From Actinomycetes bacterium (GTDB lineage Bacteria; Actinomycetota; Actinomycetes; Mycobacteriales; Mycobacteriaceae), in contig JAEYMI010000028.1 in NCBI GenBank assembly GCA_023461275.1, positions 151,140-215,139 on the forward strand: 64,000 nt of DNA, given 5' to 3'. The notes below the pieces were generated by a model, which saw nothing but the letters and a program-made list of their open reading frames with translations, did not search any database and was not told the origin of the DNA. Position numbers and translations under genes: made by a program. The number at the start of each line of letters is the position of its first letter. The stretch's first letter is position 1. Shown here piece after piece: positions 20,182 through 29,965 of the stretch.

Positions 20182-22943
20182 CTGTTTCCCCGGGTGACGC
20201 GTTGCCCGCGGTGTTCGACAGATACCGATCAGACGGCTTCACGCTCTTCGAATTCGATCAGTTCGCCGGTTCGGGCGCTCTGTCACCGACCCCGGTCACC
20301 GATCTCCCCAGAGGTCACTTCGACGAGCTGTTCGACCCGGCTGGGCGTCCGCGTCCGGCGTGGACCGATCTCGTCTCCGGTTACGGAGCCCGTGGCGACG
20401 ACCGACTGCGCGCCGCCGCGACGCGGTTGGCCATCTCGGTGCGCGACGACGGCGTCATCTACAACGAGGTCGACGGCGCACGGACCATCACCCGGGATTG
20501 GCACATCGATCCCGTCCCACTCATCGTCGACGGCGACGAATGGTCGGAACTCGAACAGGCCCTGGCCCAACGTTCGACGCTGCTCGACCTCGTGCTGCGC
20601 GATCTCTACCGCGACCAGAAAACCATCCGATCCGGGTTGATCCCCCCGGAGATGGTCTTCGGGCATCCCGGCTACATCCGCAAGGCCGCGCGTCTGGAGG
20701 TGGCCGGCCCGCACGCGTTGTTCCTGCACGCCGTCGACGTGGTCCGTACCGGCGACGGCCGCTTCGCCGCCTACAGTGACCGCACCCAGGCGCCGTCGGG
20801 TATCGGGTACGCGATCATCGACCGCCGACTGCTGTCACGCACCTTCCCGCAGCTGTTCCAGGCGTGCGCACCGCGTCCGATGACGAACTTCGCCGGGACG
20901 CTGCGGCTGGCGCTGTTCGACTATGCACCACCGGGCGTCGACGATCCGACGGTCGCGGTGCTGAGTCCGGGCAGCATGTCCGAGACGGCGTTCGATCAGG
21001 CATACCTGGCGTCGGTGCTGGGATTCCCGCTGGTTGAGGGCAGCGACCTCACGGTGCGCGATGGCGCGCTGTACATGCGTTCGCTGGGCCGATTCAAACG
21101 TGTGGATGTGCTGCTGCGGCGAATCGACGCCCAGTTCACCGACCCCTTGGATCTGCGGACCGATTCGCGGCTCGGCGTGGCCGGGCTGGTGGAGGCGATC
21201 TCGCGGGGCACGGTAACCGTGGTCAACACGCTCGGCAGCGGGGTGCTGGAGAATCCCGCCCTGCACACCGTGCTGGAGAAGGTCGCCCCGATGCTCATCG
21301 ACGAGGAACTCGCGATGCCGTCGGTGCCGGCGTGGTGGGGCGGCGAGGATCTGCAGCGCGGCAAGATGATCGCCGACCTGGGCAATCTGGTGCTCACCAA
21401 CACCACCACCGGCGAGGAACTGCTCGGCCCGCTACTCGATTCCGCCAGTCGGTTCGATCTGGGTGCGCGGATCGAAGCACAGACCTGGCAGTGGGTCGGC
21501 CGCGCCGTCGAGCACTACTCGGTGGCGCCGTCGATGACCGAGGGCATCGCTCCCGGCCGCGCGGTACGCGCGGCACCGGTCGCCATCCGGACCTTCACTG
21601 TGGCGCAGGGACCCGGCTATGCGGTGATGCCCGGCGGCCTGGGTTCGGTCCTGGCCGACGGGGCCGACGGTGCGGCCCTGCGCTCGATCGCGGCCAAGGA
21701 CGTCTGGGTCACCAGCGCGGAGGTCGTCGGCCATGTGTCGCGCAAGTCCGAGACCCGGGGCGAACCTGACGAAGTGGTCTCGATCGTCTCCGACCGGCCG
21801 GCTTCGCGCAGCTACTCCGACGTCGCCGCGGCCGCCAGCCCGCGTGTGCTCGCCGACCTGTACTGGCTCGGCCGGTACGGCGAGAGAACCGAGTTGGTCA
21901 CCCGGCTGGCCAAGGTGTCCCGCGAGCGCTACCAGGACTTCCAGTACCGGCCGTGGATGACCGGCACCGGGGCGGTACCGCTGGTGCTGCACGCGGTGGC
22001 AACCGTCACCGGAACGTCCGGGCACCTGGGCACCGCCGAGCTGTTGAACCGCCGCATGGATCAATCCCCGGCCCCTGACCAGGTCACCGACGCGATCAGC
22101 AAAATCACCGAGCTCACCGTCGCCGCCGACGTCGCCGGAACCATCGCGCATTCGGCGGACCGCCTGGTGGCGACGGTGCGCGCGGTTCGCGACCAGATGT
22201 CGACGAGCACCTGGATGGTGTTGACCGCGGTGGAACGGGCGATCCACACGCTGCGCCGCGCCGTCGACGACAGTTGGGTCGGCCTCGATCACTCCGGCGG
22301 TCTCACCCCGGACGGTGTCCTTGACCTGGGCCCCAATCTGGCCCGTGCCCACGACGAGATCCTGCACGGCGTCCTGGCGCTGGCCGGACTGCAGGCCGAG
22401 TCGATGGTCCACGACGCGGGATGGCAGTTCATGGACCTCGGTCGTCGCATCGAGCGGACCGCGACCGTCGCCGACCTCACCCGGGCGATGTTCGTCGAGG
22501 TCGAGGAACGCGAAGTCGAGCAGGCGCTGCTCGATGCCTATCTGATCGCGAACGAATCCTCGGTGATCTACCGTCGTCGCAACCGTGGCCTGCTGCAACT
22601 GTCCTCGGTGGCCGAACTGCTCTTCTTCGACGACACCAATCCGCGCTCGCTGATCTATCAGCTCGATCGGATGCGTGAACGGCTTGCCGCACTGCCGGAG
22701 GAACTGCGATCGGCGGTCGCCGAACGCAGCGTCGAGGAGATGGCCGCAGAGGTCCGACGTTCCGATCCGGTCGACCTGGCCCAGGCCGACTCGTCGGGTC
22801 GTCGCGTCGACCTCGACCAGCTGATGACCACCCTCGGCGACGGAGTGCGCGAACTGTCGGATGTGCTGACCCGGACCCGGTTTGCGCAGCCCTCGCAGGC
22901 ACAGCCGATCTGGGGTGCCGCGGGAGGTGACGTCGCGCAGTGA
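20178..22943 (+). CDS. Fused circularly permuted ATP-grasp and alpha-E protein
   Basis: 921 residues; GTG 20178 overlaps the previous stop. The first 480 or so residues fit the circularly permuted ATP-grasp type 2 family: VYNEV-like strand IYNEVDGARTITRDWHIDPVPLI, LLDLVLRDLYRDQKTIRSGLIPPEMVFGHPGYIRKA, and LDLRTDSRLGVAGLVEAI plus VVNTLGSGVLENPAL. From about residue 550 the alpha-E helical domain begins (VLADLYWLGRYGERTELVTRLAKV) and includes AGWQFMDLGRRIERTATVADLTR and LLFFDDTNPRSLIYQLDRM. In many bacteria these are two proteins; here and in mycobacteria (Rv2567) they are one. ATP-grasp suggests an amide- or peptide-bond-forming step; substrate unknown. Confidence 0.9.
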
Positions 22944-23920
22944 ACGAGTTGTCCGCAAACCCGCGACCGGTGTCGTCTCGCCGGTACCGAGTGATGCATC
23001 AGACCCGATACACCTACGACGACGTCGTCTCCTCGTCGTACGGACGCTGCTACCTGACACCGCGGGAGCTACCTCATCAGCGGGTACTCGAGGCGTCGGT
23101 GCAGATCGAGCCCGAACCCGACGACCGGTCGACCGGTGTGGACGTCTACGGCAACAGCGACGTCTATTTCCACGTCCGCACCTCCCACGAGGTCCTCGAG
23201 GTGACCGGCACCTCGCTGGTCGAGGTCGACCCGCCGGACCAGAACCTGCTGCTGAGCCCGGCGGCGCGGGCACCGTGGGAGAGTGCGCGACCGATGGTCG
23301 ACCCGCTCGGGGCGACGGTCGTCGAGTTCACCCTGGACCTGAACCCGCCGGAGATCACCCCGGCGGTGATCGACTACGCGGCGGCCGTGTTCACCCCCGG
23401 CCGCCCGCTGCTCGACGCCATCGTCGACCTCACCGGGCGAATCTTCCGCGACTTCACCTACAAGTCGGGCTCCACGGCGATCAGCACCCGGGTCGACACG
23501 GTGATGGCGCGGCGAATGGGCGTCTGCCAGGATTTCGCCCGGGTGGCGATCGCCTGCCTGCGGTCGGTCGGGTTGGCGGCGCGGTACGAGTCGGGCTATC
23601 TGGCGACCGATCCACCGCCCGGACGTGAGCGGATCTTCGGTGCCGATGCCAGCCATGCGTGGGCGGCGGTGTGGCTTCCCGGTGACCGATGGCTGGCGTT
23701 CGATCCCACCAACGACAAACTCGTCGACGAACGGCACGTCACCGTCGCGTGGGGCCGCGATTACGACGACGTCCCCCCGCTCCGAGGAGTGATTTACACC
23801 GAGGCCACCAAAAGCCAGATCGATGTGTCGGTTGACGTCGCCCCGGTGGAGGTCGGCATGTCCGATCAGCAGTCCGCCGGCCCGGCCGCGGTGCCGTCAT
23901 TCGACCCAGGAGGCTCGTGA
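22940..23920 (+). CDS. Transglutaminase family protein (second of the operon)
   Basis: 326 residues; GTG 22940 overlaps the ATP-grasp stop. The N-terminal beta domain (YRVMHQTRYTYDDVVSSSYGRCYLTPR) is the bacterial transglutaminase N-region. The catalytic core has Cys in RMGVCQDFARV, His in GADASHAWAAVWLPGDRW and Asp in AFDPTND, so the triad is intact. The last 40 residues are a variable tail. M. tuberculosis Rv2569c belongs to the same family and stands near Rv2566/Rv2567. Having two transglutaminase-fold enzymes flank one ATP-grasp enzyme suggests paired bond making and hydrolysis; that is inference. Confidence 0.9.
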   Translation: MNELSANPRPVSSRRYRVMHQTRYTYDDVVSSSYGRCYLTPRELPHQRVLEASVQIEPEPDDRSTGVDVYGNSDVYFHVRTSHEVLEVTGTSLVEVDPPDQNLLLSPAARAPWESARPMVDPLGATVVEFTLDLNPPEITPAVIDYAAAVFTPGRPLLDAIVDLTGRIFRDFTYKSGSTAISTRVDTVMARRMGVCQDFARVAIACLRSVGLAARYESGYLATDPPPGRERIFGADASHAWAAVWLPGDRWLAFDPTNDKLVDERHVTVAWGRDYDDVPPLRGVIYTEATKSQIDVSVDVAPVEVGMSDQQSAGPAAVPSFDPGGS

Positions 23921-24057
23921 TACTCGAGCTCGCCATTGTGGCCGGTGAGGATCGTTGTGCGCGAGAGTATCTGGCGTTTTCGGTGTGGTTCGTATCGCGG
24001 TCGAATGATGGCGGTGACGGGCGTCGGGGGGATTCGGTAGGTTGGTGGGTGCCATGA
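23917..24057 (+). CDS. Possible small ORF linking transglutaminase and kinase-like gene
   Basis: A 46-codon frame from GTG 23917 to TGA 24057. It is preceded by AGGAGG (about five bases before the start), its start overlaps the upstream stop (GTGA), and its stop overlaps the downstream ATG (ATGA). Third-base choice is not GC-rich (ATA, ATT, TGT, CGA, GTA), unlike the real genes here, which argues against a conserved protein. It may be only a translational relay or chance. The predicted peptide has a hydrophobic middle (YLAFSVWFV) and no recognisable domain. Confidence 0.2.
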   Translation: MILELAIVAGEDRCAREYLAFSVWFVSRSNDGGDGRRGDSVGWWVP

Positions 24058-25208
24058 CGGTCATTACTGAGAGTCGCATCATCAGCGTGGTTCGTGCGGC
24101 GGAGGCAGTGCTTTCCCAGCGCGCCGGTTCCGCGGTTCGGCTCGCTGATCCCGAGGATCTCGGCGGCAGCGGACGCACTGTCGTCGTCCGTGCACGGGTC
24201 ACCCAGAATCCGGTGTCGATGGACCGTTCGCTGGTCATCAAGGCGTTGCCCGCCGACGAGGACACCCGCGCCTTCTACCGGGAGGTCGCGTCGTACAAAT
24301 ACGCGACCGCCCTGCCGAGCGAGTCGCGCCCCGGGCCCCAGCTCATCGCGTGGAGTCCCGATGTGCGACTCATCGTGCTGGCCGACCTCGGCAACGGGCG
24401 TCCGATGACGGCGATGCTCTCCGGGACGGACCCGGTGGAGACCTCGCGTGCGATCAGCGCCTGGGGACAGGCTCTGGGTCGTCTGCACACGGCGACGGTC
24501 GGCGGCGAAGGCGACTTCATGGCGCTGCTCCGCCACGGTGGCGCCGCGGCCGACGACGTCGATGTCCTGGCCGAGGCCACCTCCAGCGCGGCGTTGTCGG
24601 CACCCGCGGTGCTCGATTCGATCGGTGTCGGGCTCCCGACGGCGATCGCCGAGAAGCTCGGAGTGGCTTCGGCGCTGTTCGGTGCCGGCGACCATCGGGC
24701 ATTCAGTCCGTCCGACGTCGGCCCCGAGAACATCCTCCTCAACGACGAGGGTGTGCAGTTCATGGACTACGAGTGGGGCGGCTTCCGCGACGCCACCCTC
24801 GACATCGCGTATGCGCTGGTCACCATGCGTGCGCAGCTGAGCATGCCCAATCTGGTCGATCGGGCCGAGCTCGAGGTGTCGATGATCGACGCCTGGCGAT
24901 CTGAGGTGACCGCCATCTGGCCGGCACTGCGGCATGACGGCGAACTCGCCCAGAAGCTGATCGCCGCACGCCTGGCGTGGGTCTGGCTGTCGACGGTGTG
25001 GATGTTGCCCGATCTCGACGCGCCCGACTCCGCATCGGGCGGGTATGCGGCCAACACCCACGACTGGGCCTTGCACAGCAACGATCCGCGGGTCATCGTG
25101 GCGCGCTGGTCGGATCTGGCGTCGGCTGCGCACCGGGCGGGGGATACGACGACTGCCGACTTCGCCACCGACGTCGAGCTGGCCCTGCAGCGCACCTGGC
25201 TCTCCTGA
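24054..25208 (+). CDS. Kinase-like phosphotransferase (APH/choline kinase fold)
   Basis: 384 residues from ATG 24054. The layout fits the aminoglycoside phosphotransferase fold: an ATP-binding lobe with Lys in SLVIKALPADEDTRAFYREVASYKY, a catalytic loop FSPSDVGPENILLN (Asp and Asn kept; the usual His is Ser), and the metal site QFMDYEWGGFRDATLDIAYAL (Asp kept). It is unlikely to be a resistance gene: genes of this general type are common as housekeeping orphans in this order. It follows the transglutaminase operon in the same direction, 133 bases away. The small-molecule substrate is unknown. The TTG at 24042 is an alternative start. Confidence 0.75.
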   Translation: MTVITESRIISVVRAAEAVLSQRAGSAVRLADPEDLGGSGRTVVVRARVTQNPVSMDRSLVIKALPADEDTRAFYREVASYKYATALPSESRPGPQLIAWSPDVRLIVLADLGNGRPMTAMLSGTDPVETSRAISAWGQALGRLHTATVGGEGDFMALLRHGGAAADDVDVLAEATSSAALSAPAVLDSIGVGLPTAIAEKLGVASALFGAGDHRAFSPSDVGPENILLNDEGVQFMDYEWGGFRDATLDIAYALVTMRAQLSMPNLVDRAELEVSMIDAWRSEVTAIWPALRHDGELAQKLIAARLAWVWLSTVWMLPDLDAPDSASGGYAANTHDWALHSNDPRVIVARWSDLASAAHRAGDTTTADFATDVELALQRTWLS

Positions 25209-25221
25209 GCGGACTGCGGTG

Positions 25222-26619
25222 ATGGACGGATTGTTCGATCATCCGGTTGATCGCGCGGTGTCCGACGGCGCCTCGGCGCTGACCGGGCGGGCGGGCGCAC
25301 CGCTGGCCGTCCGGATGCGGCCCGGCACTCTCGATGAGATCGTCGGGCAGGACCATCTGTTGGGCCCGGGATCCCCGCTGCGACGACTGATCAGCGGGTC
25401 GGGAGCCGCGTCGGTGCTGCTCTACGGACCGCCGGGGACCGGCAAGACCACCATGGCCTCGCTCATCTCGACGTCGACCGGCGGCCGATTCGAGGCGCTC
25501 TCGGCGTTGTCGGCCGGGGTCAAGGAGGTCCGTGCGGTCATCGACGTCGCGCGTCGGCGACTGATCGACGGTCAGCAAACGGTGCTGTTCATCGACGAGG
25601 TCCACCGGTTCTCCAAGACCCAGCAGGATGCGCTCCTCGACGCGGTCGAGAATCGCATCGTGCTGCTGGTGGCGGCCACCACCGAGAATCCGTCCTTCTC
25701 CGTCGTCGCGCCATTGCTATCCCGGTCTCTGGTGCTGCAACTTCGGCCGCTGTCCGACGACGACATCCGGACCCTGTTGCGCCGCGCGATCGCTGATCAG
25801 CGAGGACTCGACAATGCCGTCGCCGTCACCGACGACGCACTCGATCACCTGGTGGCGGTGGCCGGAGGGGATGGTCGTCGGGCATTGACGGCGTTGGAGG
25901 CCACCGCCGACGCCGTGCTCGCCGATCACGCCGACCGACACGACAGCGGCGACAGTGACGACGGGCTCCCGGAGATCGGGGTCGACGACGTGGCCGCGGC
26001 CATCGACCGCGCCGCGGTCCGCTACGACCGGGACGGGGACCAGCACTACGACGTGACCAGCGCGTTCATCAAGTCCATTCGCGGCTCCGACGTCGATGCG
26101 GCGTTGCACTATCTGGCCCGGATGATCGTGGCGGGGGAGGACCCGCGCTTCATCGCCCGTCGCCTGATGATCCACGCCAGCGAGGACATCGGCATGGCCG
26201 ATCCCACCGCCCTGCAGACCGCCGTCGCCGCTGCTCAGGTGGTGGCGCTGGTGGGTATGCCGGAGGCCAAACTCGCGCTCGCCCAGGCGACCATCCACCT
26301 GGCGACCGCGCCCAAGTCGGCCGGGGTGGTCTCGGCGATCGGTGCGGCGATCGCCGACATCGAGGCGGGCAAGGTCGGCCAGGTCCCTGCACATCTGCGT
26401 GACGGTCACTATCCCGGCGCCAAGACTCTCGGCAACGCGGTGGGTTACCGATACCCGCACGATGATCCCGATGGTGTTGTCCCACAACAGTATCCGCCGG
26501 ATGGCATCGTCGGTGTGGATTACTACACGCCGACCGATCATGGGTTTGAACGAGAGATCGGGCCGCGGGTGGCGAAACTGCGCTCGATCATCCGCCGCGC
26601 GGTGTCGCGCGGACGCTGA
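25222..26619 (+). CDS. rarA: Replication-associated recombination protein A (AAA+ ATPase)
   Basis: 465 residues from ATG 25222. The family start is clear: LAVRMRPGTLDEIVGQDHLLGPG, then Walker A GPPGTGKTTMA, Walker B TVLFIDEVHRFSKTQQD, sensor 1 LVAATTENPSF and the sensor 2 region GGDGRRALTALEATADA. The C-terminal tetramerisation part contains DVDAALHYLARMIVAGEDPRFIARRLMIHASEDIG and ends with the conserved YKYPHD-like GYRYPHDDP and YYTPTDHGFE. It acts at stalled or collapsed replication forks. It lies between the phosphotransferase and alaS, as in M. tuberculosis (Rv2559c close to alaS). A longer frame back to 25045 overlaps the upstream gene and is rejected. Confidence 0.96.
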   Translation: MDGLFDHPVDRAVSDGASALTGRAGAPLAVRMRPGTLDEIVGQDHLLGPGSPLRRLISGSGAASVLLYGPPGTGKTTMASLISTSTGGRFEALSALSAGVKEVRAVIDVARRRLIDGQQTVLFIDEVHRFSKTQQDALLDAVENRIVLLVAATTENPSFSVVAPLLSRSLVLQLRPLSDDDIRTLLRRAIADQRGLDNAVAVTDDALDHLVAVAGGDGRRALTALEATADAVLADHADRHDSGDSDDGLPEIGVDDVAAAIDRAAVRYDRDGDQHYDVTSAFIKSIRGSDVDAALHYLARMIVAGEDPRFIARRLMIHASEDIGMADPTALQTAVAAAQVVALVGMPEAKLALAQATIHLATAPKSAGVVSAIGAAIADIEAGKVGQVPAHLRDGHYPGAKTLGNAVGYRYPHDDPDGVVPQQYPPDGIVGVDYYTPTDHGFEREIGPRVAKLRSIIRRAVSRGR

Positions 26620-26682
26620 CCGTCGGGGTTGCAAGCCGACGCCGACGCGGCCATCGGGCTACCCGACGGTAGGCTGGTAGAT

Positions 26683-26714
26683 CGCAGTCACCTGCCGTAC
26701 CGCAGTCACCTGCC
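26683..26714 (+). repeat. Short tandem repeat in the alaS leader
   Basis: CGCAGTCACCTGCC occurs at 26683-26696 and 26701-26714, an 18-bp period. It lies 48-80 bases before the alaS start. TAGGCT at 26670-26675 could be a -10 box, which would put the repeats in the 5' leader. No T-box features (specifier stem, UGGN antiterminator bulge) are visible. Confidence 0.55.
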
Positions 26715-26761
26715 CTGATACCTCCACACCCGACAACCAACACATCGAGGACGACACCGAA

Positions 26762-29446
26762 GTGCAGACCCATGAGATCCGGAAGCGATTCCTGGATCAC
26801 TTCATCGCCGCCGGCCACACCGAGGTGCCCAGTGCATCTCTGATCCTCGATGACCCCAACCTGCTGTTCGTCAACGCGGGTATGGTGCCGTTCAAGCCCT
26901 ACTTCCTCGGTGAGCAGACGCCGCCCTTCGACCGCGCGACCAGCGTGCAGAAGTGCGTGCGCACCCTCGATATCGACGAGGTCGGTATCACCACCCGCCA
27001 CAACACGTTCTTCCAGATGGCGGGCAACTTCTCGTTCGGCGACTACTTCAAACGCGAGGCCATCGAGTTCGCCTGGTCATTGCTGACCAACAGCGTCGCC
27101 GACGGCGGCTACGGCATTGATCCCGAAAAGCTGTGGCCGACGGTCTATCTCGACGACGACGAGGCCGAGGCCATCTGGCGCGACGAGATCGGGGTGCCGG
27201 CCGAGCGCATTCAGCGTCGCGGACTCAAGGACAACTACTGGTCGATGGGCGTGCCCGGTCCGTGTGGTCCTTGCTCGGAGATCTTCTACGACCGCGGTCC
27301 CGCCTACGGCATCGAAGGCGGACCAGAAGCAGACGAGGACCGCTACATCGAGATCTGGAACCTGGTCTTCATGCAGAACGTCCGCGGCCCCGGCGGCGGC
27401 AAAGAAGGCTACGAGATCCTCGGTCCGCTGCCGAAGAAGAACATCGACACCGGCATGGGTATCGAGCGCGTCGCCTGCATCCTGCAGGGCGTGGACAACG
27501 TCTACGAGACCGACTTGATGAAGCCGGTCATCGACCTGGCCGCCGAGCTCACCGGTCGCCGCTACGGCGCCGGCAATCATGAGGACGACGTGCGATTCCG
27601 GGTCATCGCCGACCACGCCCGGACATCGGCATTGCTGATCGGCGACGGCGTGCTGCCCGGCAACGACGGCCGTGGCTACGTTCTGCGGCGGCTCCTGCGC
27701 CGTGTGGTCCGCTCGGTTCGCCTGCTCGAAGGCACCGGCGGCGATTCCAAGCCGACGATGGCACCGATCATCGACAAGGTCATCGACCTCATGTCGCCGT
27801 CCTACCCCGTGCTCGCCGAACAGCGCGAACACATCCTGACCGTCGCCGTCGGCGAGGAGACCACCTTCGGCCGGACCCTGGCCGCCGGCTCCAAGCTGTT
27901 CGCCGACGCCGCGCAGGCTACCAAGGCGGCCAACCGCGCGACCATCAGCGGTTCGGATGCGTTCGCCCTGCACGACACCTACGGCTTCCCGATCGACCTC
28001 ACGCTGGAAATGGCTTCCGAAGCGGGCCTCGACGTCGATCAGCAGGGTTTCACCGAGCTGATGGCCGAGCAGAAGCAGCGGGCCAAGGCCGATGCCACCG
28101 CCCGCAAGACCGGGCACGCCGACGTCGGGGTGTTCCGCGAGTTCCTCGATCGCGGTCCGACGACTTTCACCGGATTCGACGAGTTGGTGTCGGAGGCGAA
28201 AGTTCTCGGACTGCTCGTCGACGGCTCCCGGGTGCGTAGCGCCGGGCGAGGCCAGCAGGTCACCGTGATCCTCGACCGCACGCCGCTCTATGCCGAGTCC
28301 GGTGGCCAGATGGCCGACGTCGGTGCCATCACCACGAGCGACGGTGTCCGGCTCACCGTCACCGACGTGCAGAAGGTCGGCAAATCGGTCTGGCTGCACA
28401 CGGCAACCGTCGACGACGGCGAGATCGTCGAAGGCGACGAGGTCATCGCGTCGGTCGATCAGGGATGGCGTCACGGCGCCACCCAGGGGCATTCCGGTAC
28501 CCACATGGTGCACGCCGCGCTGCGCGAGGTGCTCGGACCCAGTGCCACCCAGGCCGGCTCGCTGAATCGACCCGGCTACCTGCGCTTCGACTTCCATTCC
28601 AATGCGCCGCTCACCGAGGAACAGCGACACGAGATCGAGGAGATCAGCAACTCCGCGGTCGAGGCCGACTACCCGGTCCACACCTTCGAGACCGGGCTCG
28701 CCGAGGCCAAGGCGATGGGGGCGATGGCCCTGTTCGGCGAGAACTACGGCGACGTCGTCCGAGTCGTGGAGATCGGTGGACCGTTCTCGATGGAGTTGTG
28801 CGGCGGCACCCACGTCGCATCGTCGGCGCAGATCGGCCCGATCACAGTGATCGGCGAATCGTCGGTGGGTAGCGGCGTGCGCCGCGTCGAGGCCTACACC
28901 GGCATCGAATCGTTCCGGTACCTGTCCAAGGAACGGGCCCTGCTGGCCGGCCTGGCGTCGTCGCTGAAGGTCCCCTCCGAGGAGGTACCCGGCCGCGTCG
29001 AGCAGTTGGTGACCCGACTCCGTGATGCCGAGAAGCAGCTGGAGAAGGTTCGTGCCGACACCGCCCGCGCGGCGGCGGCGGGCCTGGTCGATTCCGCGGT
29101 CACCATCGGGTCCACCGACATCGTCGGCGGGGTGATCCCGGGTGTCGATGCCAACGGCCTGCGTCAGATCGCGGGGGATCTCCGCGGCAAGGTCGGTGAT
29201 CGCCCGGCCGTTGTCGCACTGTTCTCACACACCGGGTCCGGTGACGAGACCAAGGTGCCCTTCGTCATCGCGACCACCGAAGCAGCCCGGTCCGCGGGTA
29301 TCCGGGCCGGGGACATCGTCAAGGAGATCGCACCGCTGGTCGGCGGACGCGGCGGCGGCAAACCCGACCTGGCGCAGGGATCGGGGACCGACGCGGCCGG
29401 CATCGACGCGGCACAGGCTCGCATCCGGGAGCTCGTCGCTCGATGA
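26762..29446 (+). CDS. alaS: Alanine--tRNA ligase
   Basis: 894 residues, full length. It charges tRNA-Ala and clears mischarged Ser/Gly-tRNA-Ala. The class II core (FLDHFIAAGHTEVPSASLI, RHNTFFQMAGNFSFGDYFK, then GMGIERVACILQGVDNVYETD) is followed by the editing domain with both zinc motifs, GHSGTHMVHAAL (HxxxH) and MELCGGTHVASSAQIG (CxxxH). A C-Ala region ends in a Gly-rich VGGRGGGKPDLAQGSG stretch. GTG 26762 was chosen because the conserved start QTHEIRKRFLDHF follows directly. The stop overlaps the ruvX ATG. Confidence 0.97.
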   Translation: MQTHEIRKRFLDHFIAAGHTEVPSASLILDDPNLLFVNAGMVPFKPYFLGEQTPPFDRATSVQKCVRTLDIDEVGITTRHNTFFQMAGNFSFGDYFKREAIEFAWSLLTNSVADGGYGIDPEKLWPTVYLDDDEAEAIWRDEIGVPAERIQRRGLKDNYWSMGVPGPCGPCSEIFYDRGPAYGIEGGPEADEDRYIEIWNLVFMQNVRGPGGGKEGYEILGPLPKKNIDTGMGIERVACILQGVDNVYETDLMKPVIDLAAELTGRRYGAGNHEDDVRFRVIADHARTSALLIGDGVLPGNDGRGYVLRRLLRRVVRSVRLLEGTGGDSKPTMAPIIDKVIDLMSPSYPVLAEQREHILTVAVGEETTFGRTLAAGSKLFADAAQATKAANRATISGSDAFALHDTYGFPIDLTLEMASEAGLDVDQQGFTELMAEQKQRAKADATARKTGHADVGVFREFLDRGPTTFTGFDELVSEAKVLGLLVDGSRVRSAGRGQQVTVILDRTPLYAESGGQMADVGAITTSDGVRLTVTDVQKVGKSVWLHTATVDDGEIVEGDEVIASVDQGWRHGATQGHSGTHMVHAALREVLGPSATQAGSLNRPGYLRFDFHSNAPLTEEQRHEIEEISNSAVEADYPVHTFETGLAEAKAMGAMALFGENYGDVVRVVEIGGPFSMELCGGTHVASSAQIGPITVIGESSVGSGVRRVEAYTGIESFRYLSKERALLAGLASSLKVPSEEVPGRVEQLVTRLRDAEKQLEKVRADTARAAAAGLVDSAVTIGSTDIVGGVIPGVDANGLRQIAGDLRGKVGDRPAVVALFSHTGSGDETKVPFVIATTEAARSAGIRAGDIVKEIAPLVGGRGGGKPDLAQGSGTDAAGIDAAQARIRELVAR

Positions 29447-29874
29447 TCTCGCCTCGTGGGCGGCGGATCGGGGTCGACGTCGGCAGCGTCCGGATCGGTG
29501 TCGCGGTGTGCGACCCCGACGGAATTCTCGCCACGCCGGTGGAGACCGTCCGCAGATCTCCGTCCGACGACGCTGATCTGCGACGTATCGCCGGCCTCGT
29601 CGACGAATACGACGCCATCGGCGTCATCGTCGGTCTGCCCAAGACGCTGCGCAATGAACAGGGCGCGGCGGCACAGGTCGCACGCGATTTCGGTGATCGG
29701 TTGGCCAAGATCGTCGCCCCGGTGCCGATCGAATTCTCCGACGAGAGATTCACCACGGTGACCGCGACGGCCGCCCTCCGCGCCAGTGGTGTCTCCGCCA
29801 AATCTTCACGGAGGGTGATTGATCAGGCGGCTGCGGTCGCTATCCTTCAGGGATGGCTGGATTCACGGCGATGA
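29443..29874 (+). CDS. ruvX: Putative Holliday junction resolvase / pre-16S rRNA nuclease
   Basis: 143 residues, YqgF/RuvX family with an RNase H-like fold. Motifs are RRIGVDVGSVRIGVAVCDPDG, VIVGLPKTLRNEQGAAAQVARDFGDRL, FSDERFTTVTA and a C-terminal SSRRVIDQAAAVAILQGWLD. Acidic metal ligands are present in the first and third motifs. The family is needed for 16S rRNA 5' maturation in E. coli. The ATG overlaps the alaS stop by four bases. The alaS-ruvX-mltG-aroE order is conserved in actinobacteria. Confidence 0.95.
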   Translation: MISPRGRRIGVDVGSVRIGVAVCDPDGILATPVETVRRSPSDDADLRRIAGLVDEYDAIGVIVGLPKTLRNEQGAAAQVARDFGDRLAKIVAPVPIEFSDERFTTVTATAALRASGVSAKSSRRVIDQAAAVAILQGWLDSRR

Positions 29875-29965
29875 GTGGTTTCCGCAAAAATCCCCCGATC
29901 ACCGGAGAATCCAGAATGGCGAAGATGGAATTCGCCTCGCTGGGCCGTGTGGGGGTGTGCGGCAG

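Noticed and set aside
24054..25208. Aminoglycoside resistance gene
   Set aside because: Only the general phosphotransferase fold is supported, and the catalytic-loop His is replaced by Ser; the position between conserved genes suggests a metabolic role.
26620..26761. Possible T-box leader for alaS
   Set aside because: No specifier loop or UGGN antiterminator bulge, and no terminator hairpin.
27077..28813. 578-codon minus-strand open frame inside alaS
   Set aside because: Antisense of conserved alaS codons; composition typical of such shadows.
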